Assembly: GCF_015207265.1 (NCBI RefSeq)
Contig: NZ_JADEXE010000017.1
Location: 1-45,018 of the forward strand
Direction of reading: 5' to 3'
DNA length: 45,018 bases
DNA from: Nodosilinea sp. LEGE 07298
GTDB taxonomy: Bacteria > Cyanobacteriota > Cyanobacteriia > Phormidesmidales > Phormidesmidaceae
Part shown: piece by piece, positions 10,660-18,523 of the stretch
How positions within the stretch are numbered: position 1 is the first letter of the stretch
Layout of the letters: each line of letters starts with the position of its first letter
Position numbers and translations under genes: made by a program
Notes under the pieces: generated by a model
What the model saw: only the letters and a program-made list of their open reading frames with translations
Databases searched by the model: none
What the model was told of the DNA's origin: nothing

Positions 10660-10676
10660 GATTAAAGCTCAATCGC
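10652..10676. terminator. hairpin between convergent surE and wcaF-like gene
   Basis: GCGATTGAG and CTCAATCGC form a perfect 9-bp stem with a seven-base loop (ATTAAAG). The left arm includes the surE stop codon, and the structure ends 12 bases from the end of the opposing gene. Its place between convergent genes suggests a shared terminator, although neither side has a T-run. Confidence 0.5.
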
Positions 10677-10687
10677 CCGCTACAGCC

Positions 10688-11323
10688 CTAACCCTCCACC
10701 ATTCGGCGCGGGGCTACGGCCCGACAGGGGTTGCCATAGCACACGTGCCCCGACGGCAGCGACTTAAACACGCTGCTGCGCGCGCCCACCACGCTATTTG
10801 CCCCCACCGTTACCCCAGGGGCTACAAAGCAGTCGGTGGCGATCCAGGCTCCGTTTTCTATCACCACAGGCGCTACCACTAGGCCAAAGTGAGGATCGCA
10901 AATATCGTGGCTACCGGTGCAGAGGTAGCTTTTTTGCGAAATTACGCAGTGCTGGCCAATGGTGATCTGCTCCAGGCTGTAGAGCACTACGTCGTCGCCA
11001 ATCCAGCTGTGGTCACCAATAGTCACATTCCACGGGTAGGTAAACCGGGCCGTAGGGCGAATCACGACGCCTTTGCCGACGGTGGCCCCAAATTGCCTAA
11101 GCAGCCAGCGCCTCGGTTTGTGGGAGGCATGGGGCGTCAGCGGAAAGATTACCGCTTGTAAAAGCCACCAGATCAAAATAATTACCTTAGAGCGCCCCGG
11201 CGCATACCACGACTGGTCGTAGGCATCGAGCTGTACCCAGGGATGAGGGTTAGGGGGGACTAGGGGGCGATCGCCTCCCCGGTCTGGAGAGCTATCGGAG
11301 GCATAGGGGGAAGGAGCGGTCAT
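10688..11323 (-). CDS. WcaF-like colanic-acid-type acetyltransferase
   Basis: A 211-residue left-handed beta-helix (hexapeptide repeat) acyltransferase that probably adds acetyl groups to a sugar of an exported polysaccharide. After a Pro-rich, disordered N-terminus (1-30) and a hydrophobic segment near 45-62 comes the family core: RRWLLRQFGATVGKGVVIRP, a series of [VI]-G-x-x repeats (VTIGDHSWIGDDVVL, ITIGQHCVISQ), the CTGSHD loop with the likely catalytic His, and GAWIATDCFVAPGVTVGANSVVGA. This pattern matches the putative colanic acid biosynthesis acetyltransferase WcaF family. It is the last gene of a three-gene minus-strand cluster with two glycosyltransferases (gap 35 bases), which supports a role in surface polysaccharide. 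The gene symbol is left empty because the substrate is unknown. Confidence 0.87.
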   Translation of the reverse strand: MTAPSPYASDSSPDRGGDRPLVPPNPHPWVQLDAYDQSWYAPGRSKVIILIWWLLQAVIFPLTPHASHKPRRWLLRQFGATVGKGVVIRPTARFTYPWNVTIGDHSWIGDDVVLYSLEQITIGQHCVISQKSYLCTGSHDICDPHFGLVVAPVVIENGAWIATDCFVAPGVTVGANSVVGARSSVFKSLPSGHVCYGNPCRAVAPRRMVEG

Positions 11324-11358
11324 AAGCGGCGGCGATCGAGGTGTCTTATCGGAAGGTC

Positions 11359-12336
11359 TTAAGGGGCTGATTCTACCGAAACAATCGCCGGTTGAACCGC
11401 TGGCTGAGGCATGGCCATACTTTCTTTAGAGGTAACTTCTTTGGGGGTAACATTTAGCTGCCCGCCAAACTGGCGCAGCTCAAATAGCTTGACCCCAATC
11501 TGATATTCATACTGGCTCAGCAGCCGCCCGTAGATATAGCCCGCTCGACCGTCTAAAAAGCCCAGCCGCACCACGTAAAACAGCACAAAGCGCAGCAGCG
11601 GTTTGAAGGGTAGCCGCACCCAAATTTTTTTCAAAAACCGCTTGCGCTGTACCGCGTCGCCAAACAAGTTAGCGCCAATGGTACCGCCGTCGTCCATGCC
11701 CATCAGCAGGTTGTAGTAGACCTGGGCTTCCCAGTTGGAATAGCGGTTGTGGCGGGCTAGCCAGTGGTACAGGTCGCGAAAATCCTCGTGGAGCATGTCG
11801 TGCTTCAGGTAGCCTACGGCCCCTTCAACCATCACGTGCTCGTGCACTTCGTTATCGCCTGTGTTGGGAATATCGGCGGTTTGCAGATTTTCGTAGCGGC
11901 CCTTTTGGTGGCGAAACAGGCGCAGGTTCCAGTCGGGGTACTTGCCGCCGTGGCGAATCCAGGTGCCCAGAAAAAACACGCGACGATTCAGGTAGTAGCC
12001 GTCAAACTCGTGCTGCTGAATGGCTGCTTCAATCTCGTCCCACAGTTCTGGGGTAATGCGCTCGTCGCAGTCGACAATCAGCACCCACTCATGGCTAAAC
12101 GGCAGGTTGTCTAAAGCCCAGTTTTTCTTTTTGGGCCAGTGGCCGTTGAACTCAAACTGCACCACTTTGGCCCCGGCAGCGATGGCAATATCGCCGCTGC
12201 GATCGCTGCTGTGCGAATCTACCACAAAAATTTCTGCCGCCCGCTCTAGGCTGGCTAAACAGGCAGGCAGGTTTTGCTCCTCATCCTTAGCCGGAATCAG
12301 CACAGAAATGGGCACTTTGGGGGTTGTGGTTGCCAT
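11359..12336 (-). CDS. glycosyltransferase family 2, WaaE/KdtX-like
   Basis: A 325-residue GT-A glycosyltransferase that probably moves a sugar from a nucleotide donor to a growing glycan at the cytosolic face of the membrane. The N-terminus (ISVLIPAKDEEQNLPACL) and the VDSHSSDRS loop are typical of GT2. VDCDERI is the metal-binding DxD-like motif. The stretch GTWIRHGGKYPDWNLRLFR is characteristic of the WaaE-like branch, which includes lipopolysaccharide-core glucosyltransferases. A ribosome-binding site (GAAGGGA) precedes the ATG at 12336. Its neighbours are a second GT2 upstream (75 bases) and a WcaF-like acetyltransferase downstream, so the three probably form an operon for exopolysaccharide or O-antigen-like glycan. 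Donor and acceptor are unknown. Confidence 0.88.
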   Translation of the reverse strand: MATTTPKVPISVLIPAKDEEQNLPACLASLERAAEIFVVDSHSSDRSGDIAIAAGAKVVQFEFNGHWPKKKNWALDNLPFSHEWVLIVDCDERITPELWDEIEAAIQQHEFDGYYLNRRVFFLGTWIRHGGKYPDWNLRLFRHQKGRYENLQTADIPNTGDNEVHEHVMVEGAVGYLKHDMLHEDFRDLYHWLARHNRYSNWEAQVYYNLLMGMDDGGTIGANLFGDAVQRKRFLKKIWVRLPFKPLLRFVLFYVVRLGFLDGRAGYIYGRLLSQYEYQIGVKLFELRQFGGQLNVTPKEVTSKESMAMPQPAVQPAIVSVESAP

Positions 12337-12411
12337 GGTGGATTCCCTTCAAATCGTGAGTTAATCGTGGGTTAGGTAAGCGAGCCGTGGAAAGACTGTG
12401 GTCCTTAAAGG

Positions 12412-13350
12412 CTAAGGGCAGGCCTTAGCTCTAGGCTTGGGCACTAGGTGGCGTAGACCGCTAAACACGTAGCCCAACTGCCCGTAGGCGTAGACCAGGT
12501 TTTCAAAGCGCAGGGCCGGGTCTTGCCAGCTTTTAAGAGCCTTAACCAGCCCCCGCAGCAGGCATACCCCCCGCACTTGCAGCCGCTGCCCGGTCAGAGT
12601 ATGGGTGAGGTGCTCGCGGTAGCACTCACTAATGCCCTGCCACCAGCTGCGCCGCAAAAACCAGCGGCGGTTCAGGCGCTCGGGGGCAACGTTGTGGGCC
12701 ACCTGGGCCTGGGGTACAAATAGCACTTCAAAGCCAGCCATCAGCGCCTGCTGGGTGAGGTGCAGTTCCTCGTTGGAGAGCAGGTTTTTGCCCACTCGGC
12801 CCAGCTGCGGGTCAAACCCACCCACCGATTCCAAAAAGTCTTTCTTGACCGCATAGTTGAGACCCCGAGGGGTTTGGCCAGGGTCGGTAATGAGTTGAGT
12901 AGTGGCACCCAAATCGTAAAACCCCAGGCTTTGCGATAGGGTGGGCGACAGCCAGGAGGGTGGGGTTATATCCTGGGGCCAGATTAGGCTCACTGCACCG
13001 CCTGCGATCGCCGCTTTATCATGGGCTTCAAACGCCTCGGCCAGTGCTGCTAGCCAGTAGGGCGAAGCCTCGGCATCGTCGTCGAGGTAGGCGAGAATAC
13101 TGCCCCGGGCGATCGCGGCTCCCCGGTTGCGCGCCGCCGATAGACCCAGAGTGCTTTCATACACGTAGATCAGCTGCGGGTGGGGCAGGTAGGCGTTGAC
13201 CACGGCCTTTGTGTCGTCGGTTGAAGCGTTGTCCACCACAATAATTTCGTAGGCGGTGTAGGTTTGGCCCAGCAGGCTGGCGATCGCAGGCCCCAGGTAG
13301 CTGGCCCGGTTGTGGGTGCAAATAATAGCTGAAATCAAAGGCTGAGACAT
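12412..13350 (-). CDS. glycosyltransferase family 2
   Basis: A 312-residue GT2 enzyme. It opens with ISAIICTHNRASYLGPAI, followed by the EIIVVDNASTDDT nucleotide-binding strand and the YLDDDAEASPYWLAAL segment that holds the DxD metal site. The motif SNEELHLTQQALMAGFEVLFVP is the usual ED-like acceptor region. It is the first gene of the minus-strand polysaccharide cluster and is followed by a WaaE-like GT2 and a WcaF-like acetyltransferase. No membrane spans are evident, so it probably acts at the cytosolic membrane surface. The ribosome-binding site is weak. Sugar specificity cannot be inferred. Confidence 0.88.
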   Translation of the reverse strand: MSQPLISAIICTHNRASYLGPAIASLLGQTYTAYEIIVVDNASTDDTKAVVNAYLPHPQLIYVYESTLGLSAARNRGAAIARGSILAYLDDDAEASPYWLAALAEAFEAHDKAAIAGGAVSLIWPQDITPPSWLSPTLSQSLGFYDLGATTQLITDPGQTPRGLNYAVKKDFLESVGGFDPQLGRVGKNLLSNEELHLTQQALMAGFEVLFVPQAQVAHNVAPERLNRRWFLRRSWWQGISECYREHLTHTLTGQRLQVRGVCLLRGLVKALKSWQDPALRFENLVYAYGQLGYVFSGLRHLVPKPRAKACP

Positions 13351-13420
13351 TCTAGAACGCTGCTAAAAGAACCTGACGCCAACTCCAAACTCCACAATTC
13401 CAAACTCTAATTCCAAATTA

Positions 13421-13463
13421 AAGTGGGCAGCCTAGAACCGCACTGATTCTAAACTGCCCACTT
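13421..13463. terminator. long stem-loop between desB and the glycosyltransferase cluster
   Basis: AAGTGGGCAG pairs with CTGCCCACTT (10 bp), and an inner TAGAA/TTCTA stem continues the helix after a two-base internal loop. It lies downstream of desB on the minus strand and upstream of the glycosyltransferase cluster. It separates two transcription units and is the likely desB terminator. No clean T-run follows. Confidence 0.55.
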
Positions 13464-13520
13464 CATTCCCTAGACTACCGAAACAGCCACAGCCCAGAGT
13501 TGTTTTGAGAACGTTATGCC

Positions 13521-14600
13521 CTAGCGGTGGTCGGGATGGGGTTGGTAGTAGACCTTAGCCCCCTGGTCGGCTACATAGTGACAGGCCCAAAACGATCGGG
13601 CGAAACTCTTCCACACCGGCTCCTCAGAGCGGCGGTAGTAGTCGCCCAAAATCGGCTTAATCGCTGCGGTGGCAGACTTGAGATGATAGTGAGGGATGTT
13701 CAAGAAAATGTGGTGCGCCACGTGGGTGCCAATGTTGTGGTGAATAGGGTTGATAAAGCCATAGTCGCGGTCAATAGTCGACAGCGCCCCCTTGAGAAAG
13801 TACCACTCGTCACCCCGATACCAGGGAATATCTGGCTCGCTGTGGTGCAAAAACGTCACCAGGTCAAGCCACATGACAAACACCAGGTAGGGTGCCACAT
13901 AGTAAGTCACCAAAAACAGCAGACCCTGAGTGAGCCCCACCCAGGCCAAGAATAAGACCATAGCCGACCAGCATAGGGTGCTCACCAGCACATCGCGCCG
14001 CTCCGAAGGACGAAATAGATCGCTACTAGGCATAAAGTGAGACCCACTGCGCCCCGACGATCTAAAAAAGAGGTAAAACGGGTAGGCAAACAGCAACCCA
14101 TAGAACCGCACGACCTTCTGCGCCATGGGCATGGCCCGATAGGTCGATTCATCAATCGGGTACCAGCTTTCATCGGTATCAATGTTTCCGGTATTGGCAT
14201 GATGGGTGCGGTGGCTAATGCGCCAGCCATGGTAGGGCACCAAGATAGGCGTGTGGGTTAGGTGGCCCACTAGGTTATTAAGCCACTTATAGCGAGAAAA
14301 TGACCCGTGACCGCAGTCGTGGCCTACCACAAATATGGCCCAGAACATCGTGCCCTGGGCCAGCCAAAAGATAGGAAAAAACAGCCAAGAATTCAGCGTA
14401 TGAGCCACAGCGTACAGCGCTGCAATAATCCCAATGTCCAAAAATAAATAGGCTAAAGATCGGACGGTAGAAGGTTGAAAACAACCAGCTGGGATAGCAG
14501 CCTTGAGGTCTTGAAGGGTGAAGTCTAGCTCCTGCGCTGAGCGAACATAGGCTGAAAACTCTGCGTCTGCAGCCCCTAGAGGAACGCGATCTACTTGCAC
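13521..14600 (-). CDS. desB: acyl-lipid omega-3 (delta-15) fatty acid desaturase
   Basis: DesB puts a double bond at the omega-3 position of membrane glycerolipid acyl chains, using ferredoxin as electron donor, and is part of cold acclimation in cyanobacteria. The 359-residue product carries the three di-iron histidine boxes: GHDCGH, HRTHH and HVAHH. The stretches GSFSRYKWLNNLVGHLTHTP, STIDRDYGFINPIHH and the ending YYQPHPDHR resemble the known cyanobacterial DesB more than DesA (omega-6). Hydrophobic spans lie before the first box and in the middle, as expected for a membrane enzyme. The start is a GTG at 14600 (VQVDRVPLG), with no strong ribosome-binding site. It stands alone on the minus strand; the amylase gene upstream ends 200 bases away. 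Confidence 0.94.
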   Translation of the reverse strand: MQVDRVPLGAADAEFSAYVRSAQELDFTLQDLKAAIPAGCFQPSTVRSLAYLFLDIGIIAALYAVAHTLNSWLFFPIFWLAQGTMFWAIFVVGHDCGHGSFSRYKWLNNLVGHLTHTPILVPYHGWRISHRTHHANTGNIDTDESWYPIDESTYRAMPMAQKVVRFYGLLFAYPFYLFFRSSGRSGSHFMPSSDLFRPSERRDVLVSTLCWSAMVLFLAWVGLTQGLLFLVTYYVAPYLVFVMWLDLVTFLHHSEPDIPWYRGDEWYFLKGALSTIDRDYGFINPIHHNIGTHVAHHIFLNIPHYHLKSATAAIKPILGDYYRRSEEPVWKSFARSFWACHYVADQGAKVYYQPHPDHR

Positions 14601-14800
14601 GAAAGTACCAATTTAACCATAGAGACGAACGCCCAGCTGCTTCAACCAAAATGAGCGGGCGTTACACAGCTTAACTTTTCGCGGCATAAAATTCTATCCC
14701 ACGAGACGTACCTCGTCAGTCACCGCTCTGGTGAGTTTTCCCAATGTATGCGTACGATGGCCCTTTAGAAGCAATTTTTGATCCTGAAGTTTTCTATGGG

Positions 14801-16456
14801 CTATTCCGGCAGCAACTCCAGCAAAGAGGCCAACATGGGATGGTCTTCCACCCACACCGACACCGACCCGCCATTGCAACGAAACTCCGCCCAGCCATCG
14901 TCATTGGTGGTAATCGTTTGGGGAATATGCCCAGTCAGGTCGTAGAACGTGGTGTTAGGCCGACCCACCTCCATCCACTTGGTGCCCTCTGCTCCATTGC
15001 TCAATAACACCGCCATGGCCCGACAGCGATCGCCCAGGCCCAGGCGAGTCCAACCTACTACATTGGGGTGGTCAAAGTAGTCGTACTGAGGACCGTAGGC
15101 AAAATGTTTGCGGCCAATCAGCAGCCGATCCAAAATTTGCCGATGCGAGTCCATCCAAATCTCGTACTCGTTGCCGTCGCGGCCTTTATCGATATAGTGG
15201 GCACCGTAGTAGTCGCAGTAGAAAATGCAGGGATAGCCATCTGCCCGCAGCAAAATCATGGCGTAGGCCAATGGCTTAAACCAGGCTTCTACCACCGACT
15301 CTAGCGCCTGCAAAGGCTGAGTGTCGTGGTTTTCAACCAGGGTGACCGCCAGCAGCGGCATTTCTTTCACTACGGTATTGTCGAAAATAGTGCGCAGATC
15401 GTAGCTGCTGCCCGCTTTGCTGGCCTTGTAAAAATTATGGTGCAGCGGTGCGTCAAAGAGATCGAGCCGACCGCCAGAGTTACCGGCATACCAGCTGAGC
15501 GCGCCCAGATCGTAGGTCCAGTATTCACCCACGCAGAATAAACTTCGCTGGGCGTAGTGCTCCAAATGGGCCAGCCAGTCAACAAAAAAGTCGCCGCAGA
15601 TATGCTTAATCGCGTCTAGTCGAAAGCCGTCCACCCCAATGTGGTCGAGCATCCATTCGCCCCAGTATTTCAGTTCGCCGCGCACCTCAGGATGATCGAT
15701 ATCTAAATCACAACCCATTAAATAGTCAAAGCTACCTAGCTCCCAACTCACCTTGTCCTCAAAGGTTTTGTTCTCAATCAGCCAGACGGCTTGGTAGTCG
15801 GGATCCCAGCTGTTGTAGTCAACGGCATCAAAGTGGTACCAGTGCCACTTCATGCTTGAGTACTTGTCGCCTCGGCCTGGAAAGCTAAAGCCCGTCCAGG
15901 ATTTAATTTTGCGCAGATCGCCTAGGGGGCGGCGGCGATCGCTCGGATCCATAGGAATCGCGTTGAACTCCTCCTCACAATCGGCCGCCATTTTGTGGTT
16001 AAACACTACATCGGCATAGATGTTAATGCCCAAGTCACGACAGGCCTTTACGGCCGCTACATACTCATCTTTGGTACCGTATTTAGTCCGCACCGAGTGC
16101 TGCTGGTTAAACTCTCCCAGGTCAAACAAATCATAAACACCGTAGCCCACGTCGCCGCTGCCACCAATTCCTTTATAAGCTGGCGGTAGCCACAGAGCCG
16201 TAATACCTACCTCAGCTAAAGCCTGAGACTCTGCCTTAACGTAGTTCCAGTGGCTGCCGTCGGCAGGGATATACCAGTGGAAATACTGCATCATCGTGCC
16301 GTTAAGCTCCCCCTGCCTGTGCCGATTCTGGAGAAACTCTGCATTAGTCTCCAACCATTCCCGCAGCGAGGTCTTGGCAGTTGTCGCTGCTGTCGGGGTC
16401 AGGCTAGACCCTAGAGCTTTGAACGTGTCCTTCAGCTGCTGAAAAGGAGTAGACAT
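14801..16456 (-). CDS. cytoplasmic alpha-amylase (GH13)
   Basis: A 551-residue GH13 enzyme that hydrolyses alpha-1,4-glucosidic bonds of glycogen or malto-oligosaccharides. The barrel starts at NGTMMQYFHWYIPADGSHW, typical of liquefying-type amylases. Conserved regions follow: YADVVFNHK, GFRLDAIKHI (nucleophile Asp), CVGEYW (acid/base Glu) and VENHDTQ (stabilising Asp). The C-terminal beta domain ends at LLELLPE. There is no signal peptide, so it is probably intracellular and works in glycogen turnover. I chose the ATG at 16456 (MSTPFQQLKDTF). The open frame reaches a TTG at 16531, but that extension looks non-native. Neither start has a clear ribosome-binding site. Confidence 0.92.
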   Translation of the reverse strand: MSTPFQQLKDTFKALGSSLTPTAATTAKTSLREWLETNAEFLQNRHRQGELNGTMMQYFHWYIPADGSHWNYVKAESQALAEVGITALWLPPAYKGIGGSGDVGYGVYDLFDLGEFNQQHSVRTKYGTKDEYVAAVKACRDLGINIYADVVFNHKMAADCEEEFNAIPMDPSDRRRPLGDLRKIKSWTGFSFPGRGDKYSSMKWHWYHFDAVDYNSWDPDYQAVWLIENKTFEDKVSWELGSFDYLMGCDLDIDHPEVRGELKYWGEWMLDHIGVDGFRLDAIKHICGDFFVDWLAHLEHYAQRSLFCVGEYWTYDLGALSWYAGNSGGRLDLFDAPLHHNFYKASKAGSSYDLRTIFDNTVVKEMPLLAVTLVENHDTQPLQALESVVEAWFKPLAYAMILLRADGYPCIFYCDYYGAHYIDKGRDGNEYEIWMDSHRQILDRLLIGRKHFAYGPQYDYFDHPNVVGWTRLGLGDRCRAMAVLLSNGAEGTKWMEVGRPNTTFYDLTGHIPQTITTNDDGWAEFRCNGGSVSVWVEDHPMLASLLELLPE

Positions 16457-17220
16457 ACGCAAGCACCGTGGGATGGTATTCCCATCAGAATAGGAGCAAA
16501 CCTTAAGGTTTAGGTAAAGGTTGAGTAGCAACCCAGCCCCATCAACAGTAGAAATCGCGTATTTTAGTCATTCATCATAGCCCTAAGCTTAGTCAGTGTT
16601 CTACGGAGTTTTTGCAGAGCAAGCCTAAGTTGTGGCGATCGCAGTACCTGCTCCCAGCCCAATTCCAGTCCTCAACAATGCTTGCCAGTTGCAGCCTTGA
16701 ATAAGCCAATTTGCTGAGTTCAATCTCAGTACTTCAAACCTTTGACCAACCTATGTAGCCTCAATCACAGGGGGTTTCAAAGCAATATTGAATTCTAAGC
16801 AGCACCTAAAACAAACTAAATCTCAAATTTCAAATTTCAAATGACTGCCCAGTATAAAAAAATCAGTCTAGCCTGAAGATTATACGTACAGACGTTAACG
16901 CTATTAATCCTGTCCTCACAAAAATGTATCAATCCTGTGAAAACGATCAATAAAATCTAGTTCTGACTGTTTTTTTTGATTTGATGATATTGGATATATA
17001 GGCCGATCGGGCTGCTCTGCCCAAATGGTGCAGCAATCTCAGCGCCTGTGTACCTAAATCCCGTCATCATAGAGGTTGCATCACCGTTATGGATTGGCTT
17101 AGCGCCACAACTCCATGCCGTTACCGATGCCCTGCAAGCCTCCGGCAGGACCCATTCTTTAGCCCCCCAGTCTCCTCTGATGACTCCTTTCATATTTAGC
17201 TAGGGAGTACACCTTCGACT
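16457..17220. other. long intergenic region upstream of the amylase and of the 90-residue gene
   Basis: About 760 bases between divergent genes. It is more A+T-rich than its surroundings and contains short tandem-like runs (CTCAAATTTCAAATTTC near 16820). Apart from a weak minus-strand open frame at 16957-17193, which is listed separately, I see no gene. It presumably holds both promoters. Confidence 0.45.
16957..17193 (-). CDS. possible small hypothetical protein
   Basis: A 78-codon open frame starting MKGVIRGDWGAKEW, with no family I recognise. It has an ATG but no convincing ribosome-binding site, and lies 27 bases from the divergent start of the Npun_R1517-like gene. Composition is not clearly coding or non-coding. 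It could equally be a chance frame in the intergenic region. Confidence 0.2.
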   Translation of the reverse strand: MKGVIRGDWGAKEWVLPEACRASVTAWSCGAKPIHNGDATSMMTGFRYTGAEIAAPFGQSSPIGLYIQYHQIKKNSQN

Positions 17221-17493
17221 ATGGCTACATCTGCACCCCATCTGTCCACAGAGGCTCAGGTTGGCGTTTACGAGTGCACTGTCACTCTCAAATTTCGTAT
17301 TTTAGAAGAAAATGGCGTCATAGCCAATCGCGATCACTTACTGGAACTGCTGATCGATGCCTATTCCTACGGCAGCGATGAATTTGTCGAGCAGCTAGAG
17401 TCTTGTGTAGAGGTGAGTGAGGTGTCAGCAATGTCCGCTTCACCGCTGATGCGACGACAGTTGATTCGGCTCCGTAATTTACCCGCTGGCTAA
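17221..17493 (+). CDS. small cyanobacterial protein, Npun_R1517/Asr1734-like
   Basis: A 90-residue soluble protein. The segment VGVYECTVTLKFRILEENGV, the following LLELLIDAYSYGSDEFVEQL, and the C-terminal SASPLMRRQLIRLRN resemble, from memory, a small cyanobacteria-only family named after N. punctiforme Npun_R1517 and Anabaena Asr1734. Those genes have been linked to control of heterocyst differentiation. If the assignment holds, this gene is likely a small regulator; whether this organism forms heterocysts cannot be told. A GGGAG lies about 13 bases before the ATG at 17221. It is separated from psb32 by 160 bases on the same strand. Family assignment is moderate; function is inference. Confidence 0.65.
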   Translation: MATSAPHLSTEAQVGVYECTVTLKFRILEENGVIANRDHLLELLIDAYSYGSDEFVEQLESCVEVSEVSAMSASPLMRRQLIRLRNLPAG

Positions 17494-17655
17494 TGCGATC
17501 GCTTGGTTAATCCTGCTAGGCATAGCGCCTGTTCTTAAGCAACCTTGGTCTACCTGTTCCCTCAAAGCTCTCAGGCCCGTATATTGATTAATAGGGTTTT
17601 AGGCAAAGCTCGGGATGGTAGTCCCTAAACCCTGTAGTTGCTGTAGCCCAAGCTT

Positions 17656-18396
17656 ATGAACAGTCACCTTCCCCAACGGATGCTTGCTCGCTCAGTTCAG
17701 CTGTGCTGGCGGGGCTTCTTAGGTCTAGTATTACCGTTGTGTTTAGTACTGGGGCTAGGAGCTTCTACCGCTGAAGCGGTAGCCGTTTTTCAGGTACCTA
17801 CTGTAGCCGCCGGAGACTCAACCTGGATTATCGATGAAGCTAATATCATTAGCCGCATCAACGAGAATAAAATTTCGAGCCGATTCAGTGACCTAGCGGC
17901 TGCCACAGGTAATGAAGTTCGCCTGGTAACTATTCACCATTTCGACTACGGCGAAACCGTTCAAACCTTTACTGACAAGCTATTTGAGCGCTGGTATTCT
18001 ACTCCGGCAGATCAGGCCAATCAAACCCTGCTCGTGCTAGACGAGGTTACTAAGACCGTCGGTATTCGTGTGGGCGACCAGTCAGCCACATCGCTAGACC
18101 CAGACATTGCCACCAGCGTTGCTCAAGAAACCGTGCTTTACCCGCTGCTAGAGGGTGACAAATACAATCAGTCGTTTCTGGCGGCCAGCGATCGCCTGGT
18201 GGCCGTGCTCAGTGGCCAAGAAGACCCTGGCCCCCCGGTCTTCGACGACTCCTTTGATAGCGAAAGTACTTTTGCTAGCGCCCAGGAGACCGCCGAAAAT
18301 CGCGGCAATAGTACCGTCATTCTCGTTGTGTTGCTAGTGCTGGCGACGGTTATTCCTATGGCAACGTATTTCTGGTATGCGGGCTTTGGCAACTAA
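17656..18396 (+). CDS. psb32: photosystem II repair protein Psb32 (TPM domain)
   Basis: A 246-residue TPM-domain protein matching the cyanobacterial Psb32 group, which protects and helps repair photosystem II under light stress. It has an N-terminal signal/anchor (about 18-40, FLGLVLPLCLVLGLG before AEA). The TPM domain (about 50-190) includes WIIDEANIISRINENKIS, a GNEVRLVTIHHFDYGET strand and TLLVLDEVTKTVGIRVG. An acidic linker (PPVFDDSFDSESTF) and a C-terminal membrane helix (about 220-242) follow. The bulk of the domain therefore faces the thylakoid lumen or periplasm. The start is ATG 17656. It converges on the NodB-NAGPA gene. Confidence 0.88.
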   Translation: MNSHLPQRMLARSVQLCWRGFLGLVLPLCLVLGLGASTAEAVAVFQVPTVAAGDSTWIIDEANIISRINENKISSRFSDLAAATGNEVRLVTIHHFDYGETVQTFTDKLFERWYSTPADQANQTLLVLDEVTKTVGIRVGDQSATSLDPDIATSVAQETVLYPLLEGDKYNQSFLAASDRLVAVLSGQEDPGPPVFDDSFDSESTFASAQETAENRGNSTVILVVLLVLATVIPMATYFWYAGFGN

Positions 18397-18494
18397 GCCA
18401 GTCCACCTGTCCACGCTTCAGGCCGTAGGGTAAGAGTTTGATGTTGTACCAGGTTCCCCCACCCCCAATCATTTCAGCCCTGTCTATTTGGCAA

Positions 18495-18523
18495 GCGTTA
18501 GCCTTTAGAAGCACCGCTAACGC
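18495..18523. terminator. hairpin between convergent psb32 and NodB-NAGPA gene
   Basis: GCGTTAGC and GCTAACGC form a perfect 8-bp stem around a 13-base loop. The right arm includes the stop codon of the minus-strand gene. The location between convergent genes suggests a two-way terminator. Confidence 0.45.

Noticed and set aside
16457-16531. Longer amylase start at a TTG
   Set aside because: The extension is unlike the family; the ATG at 16456 gives a normal length.
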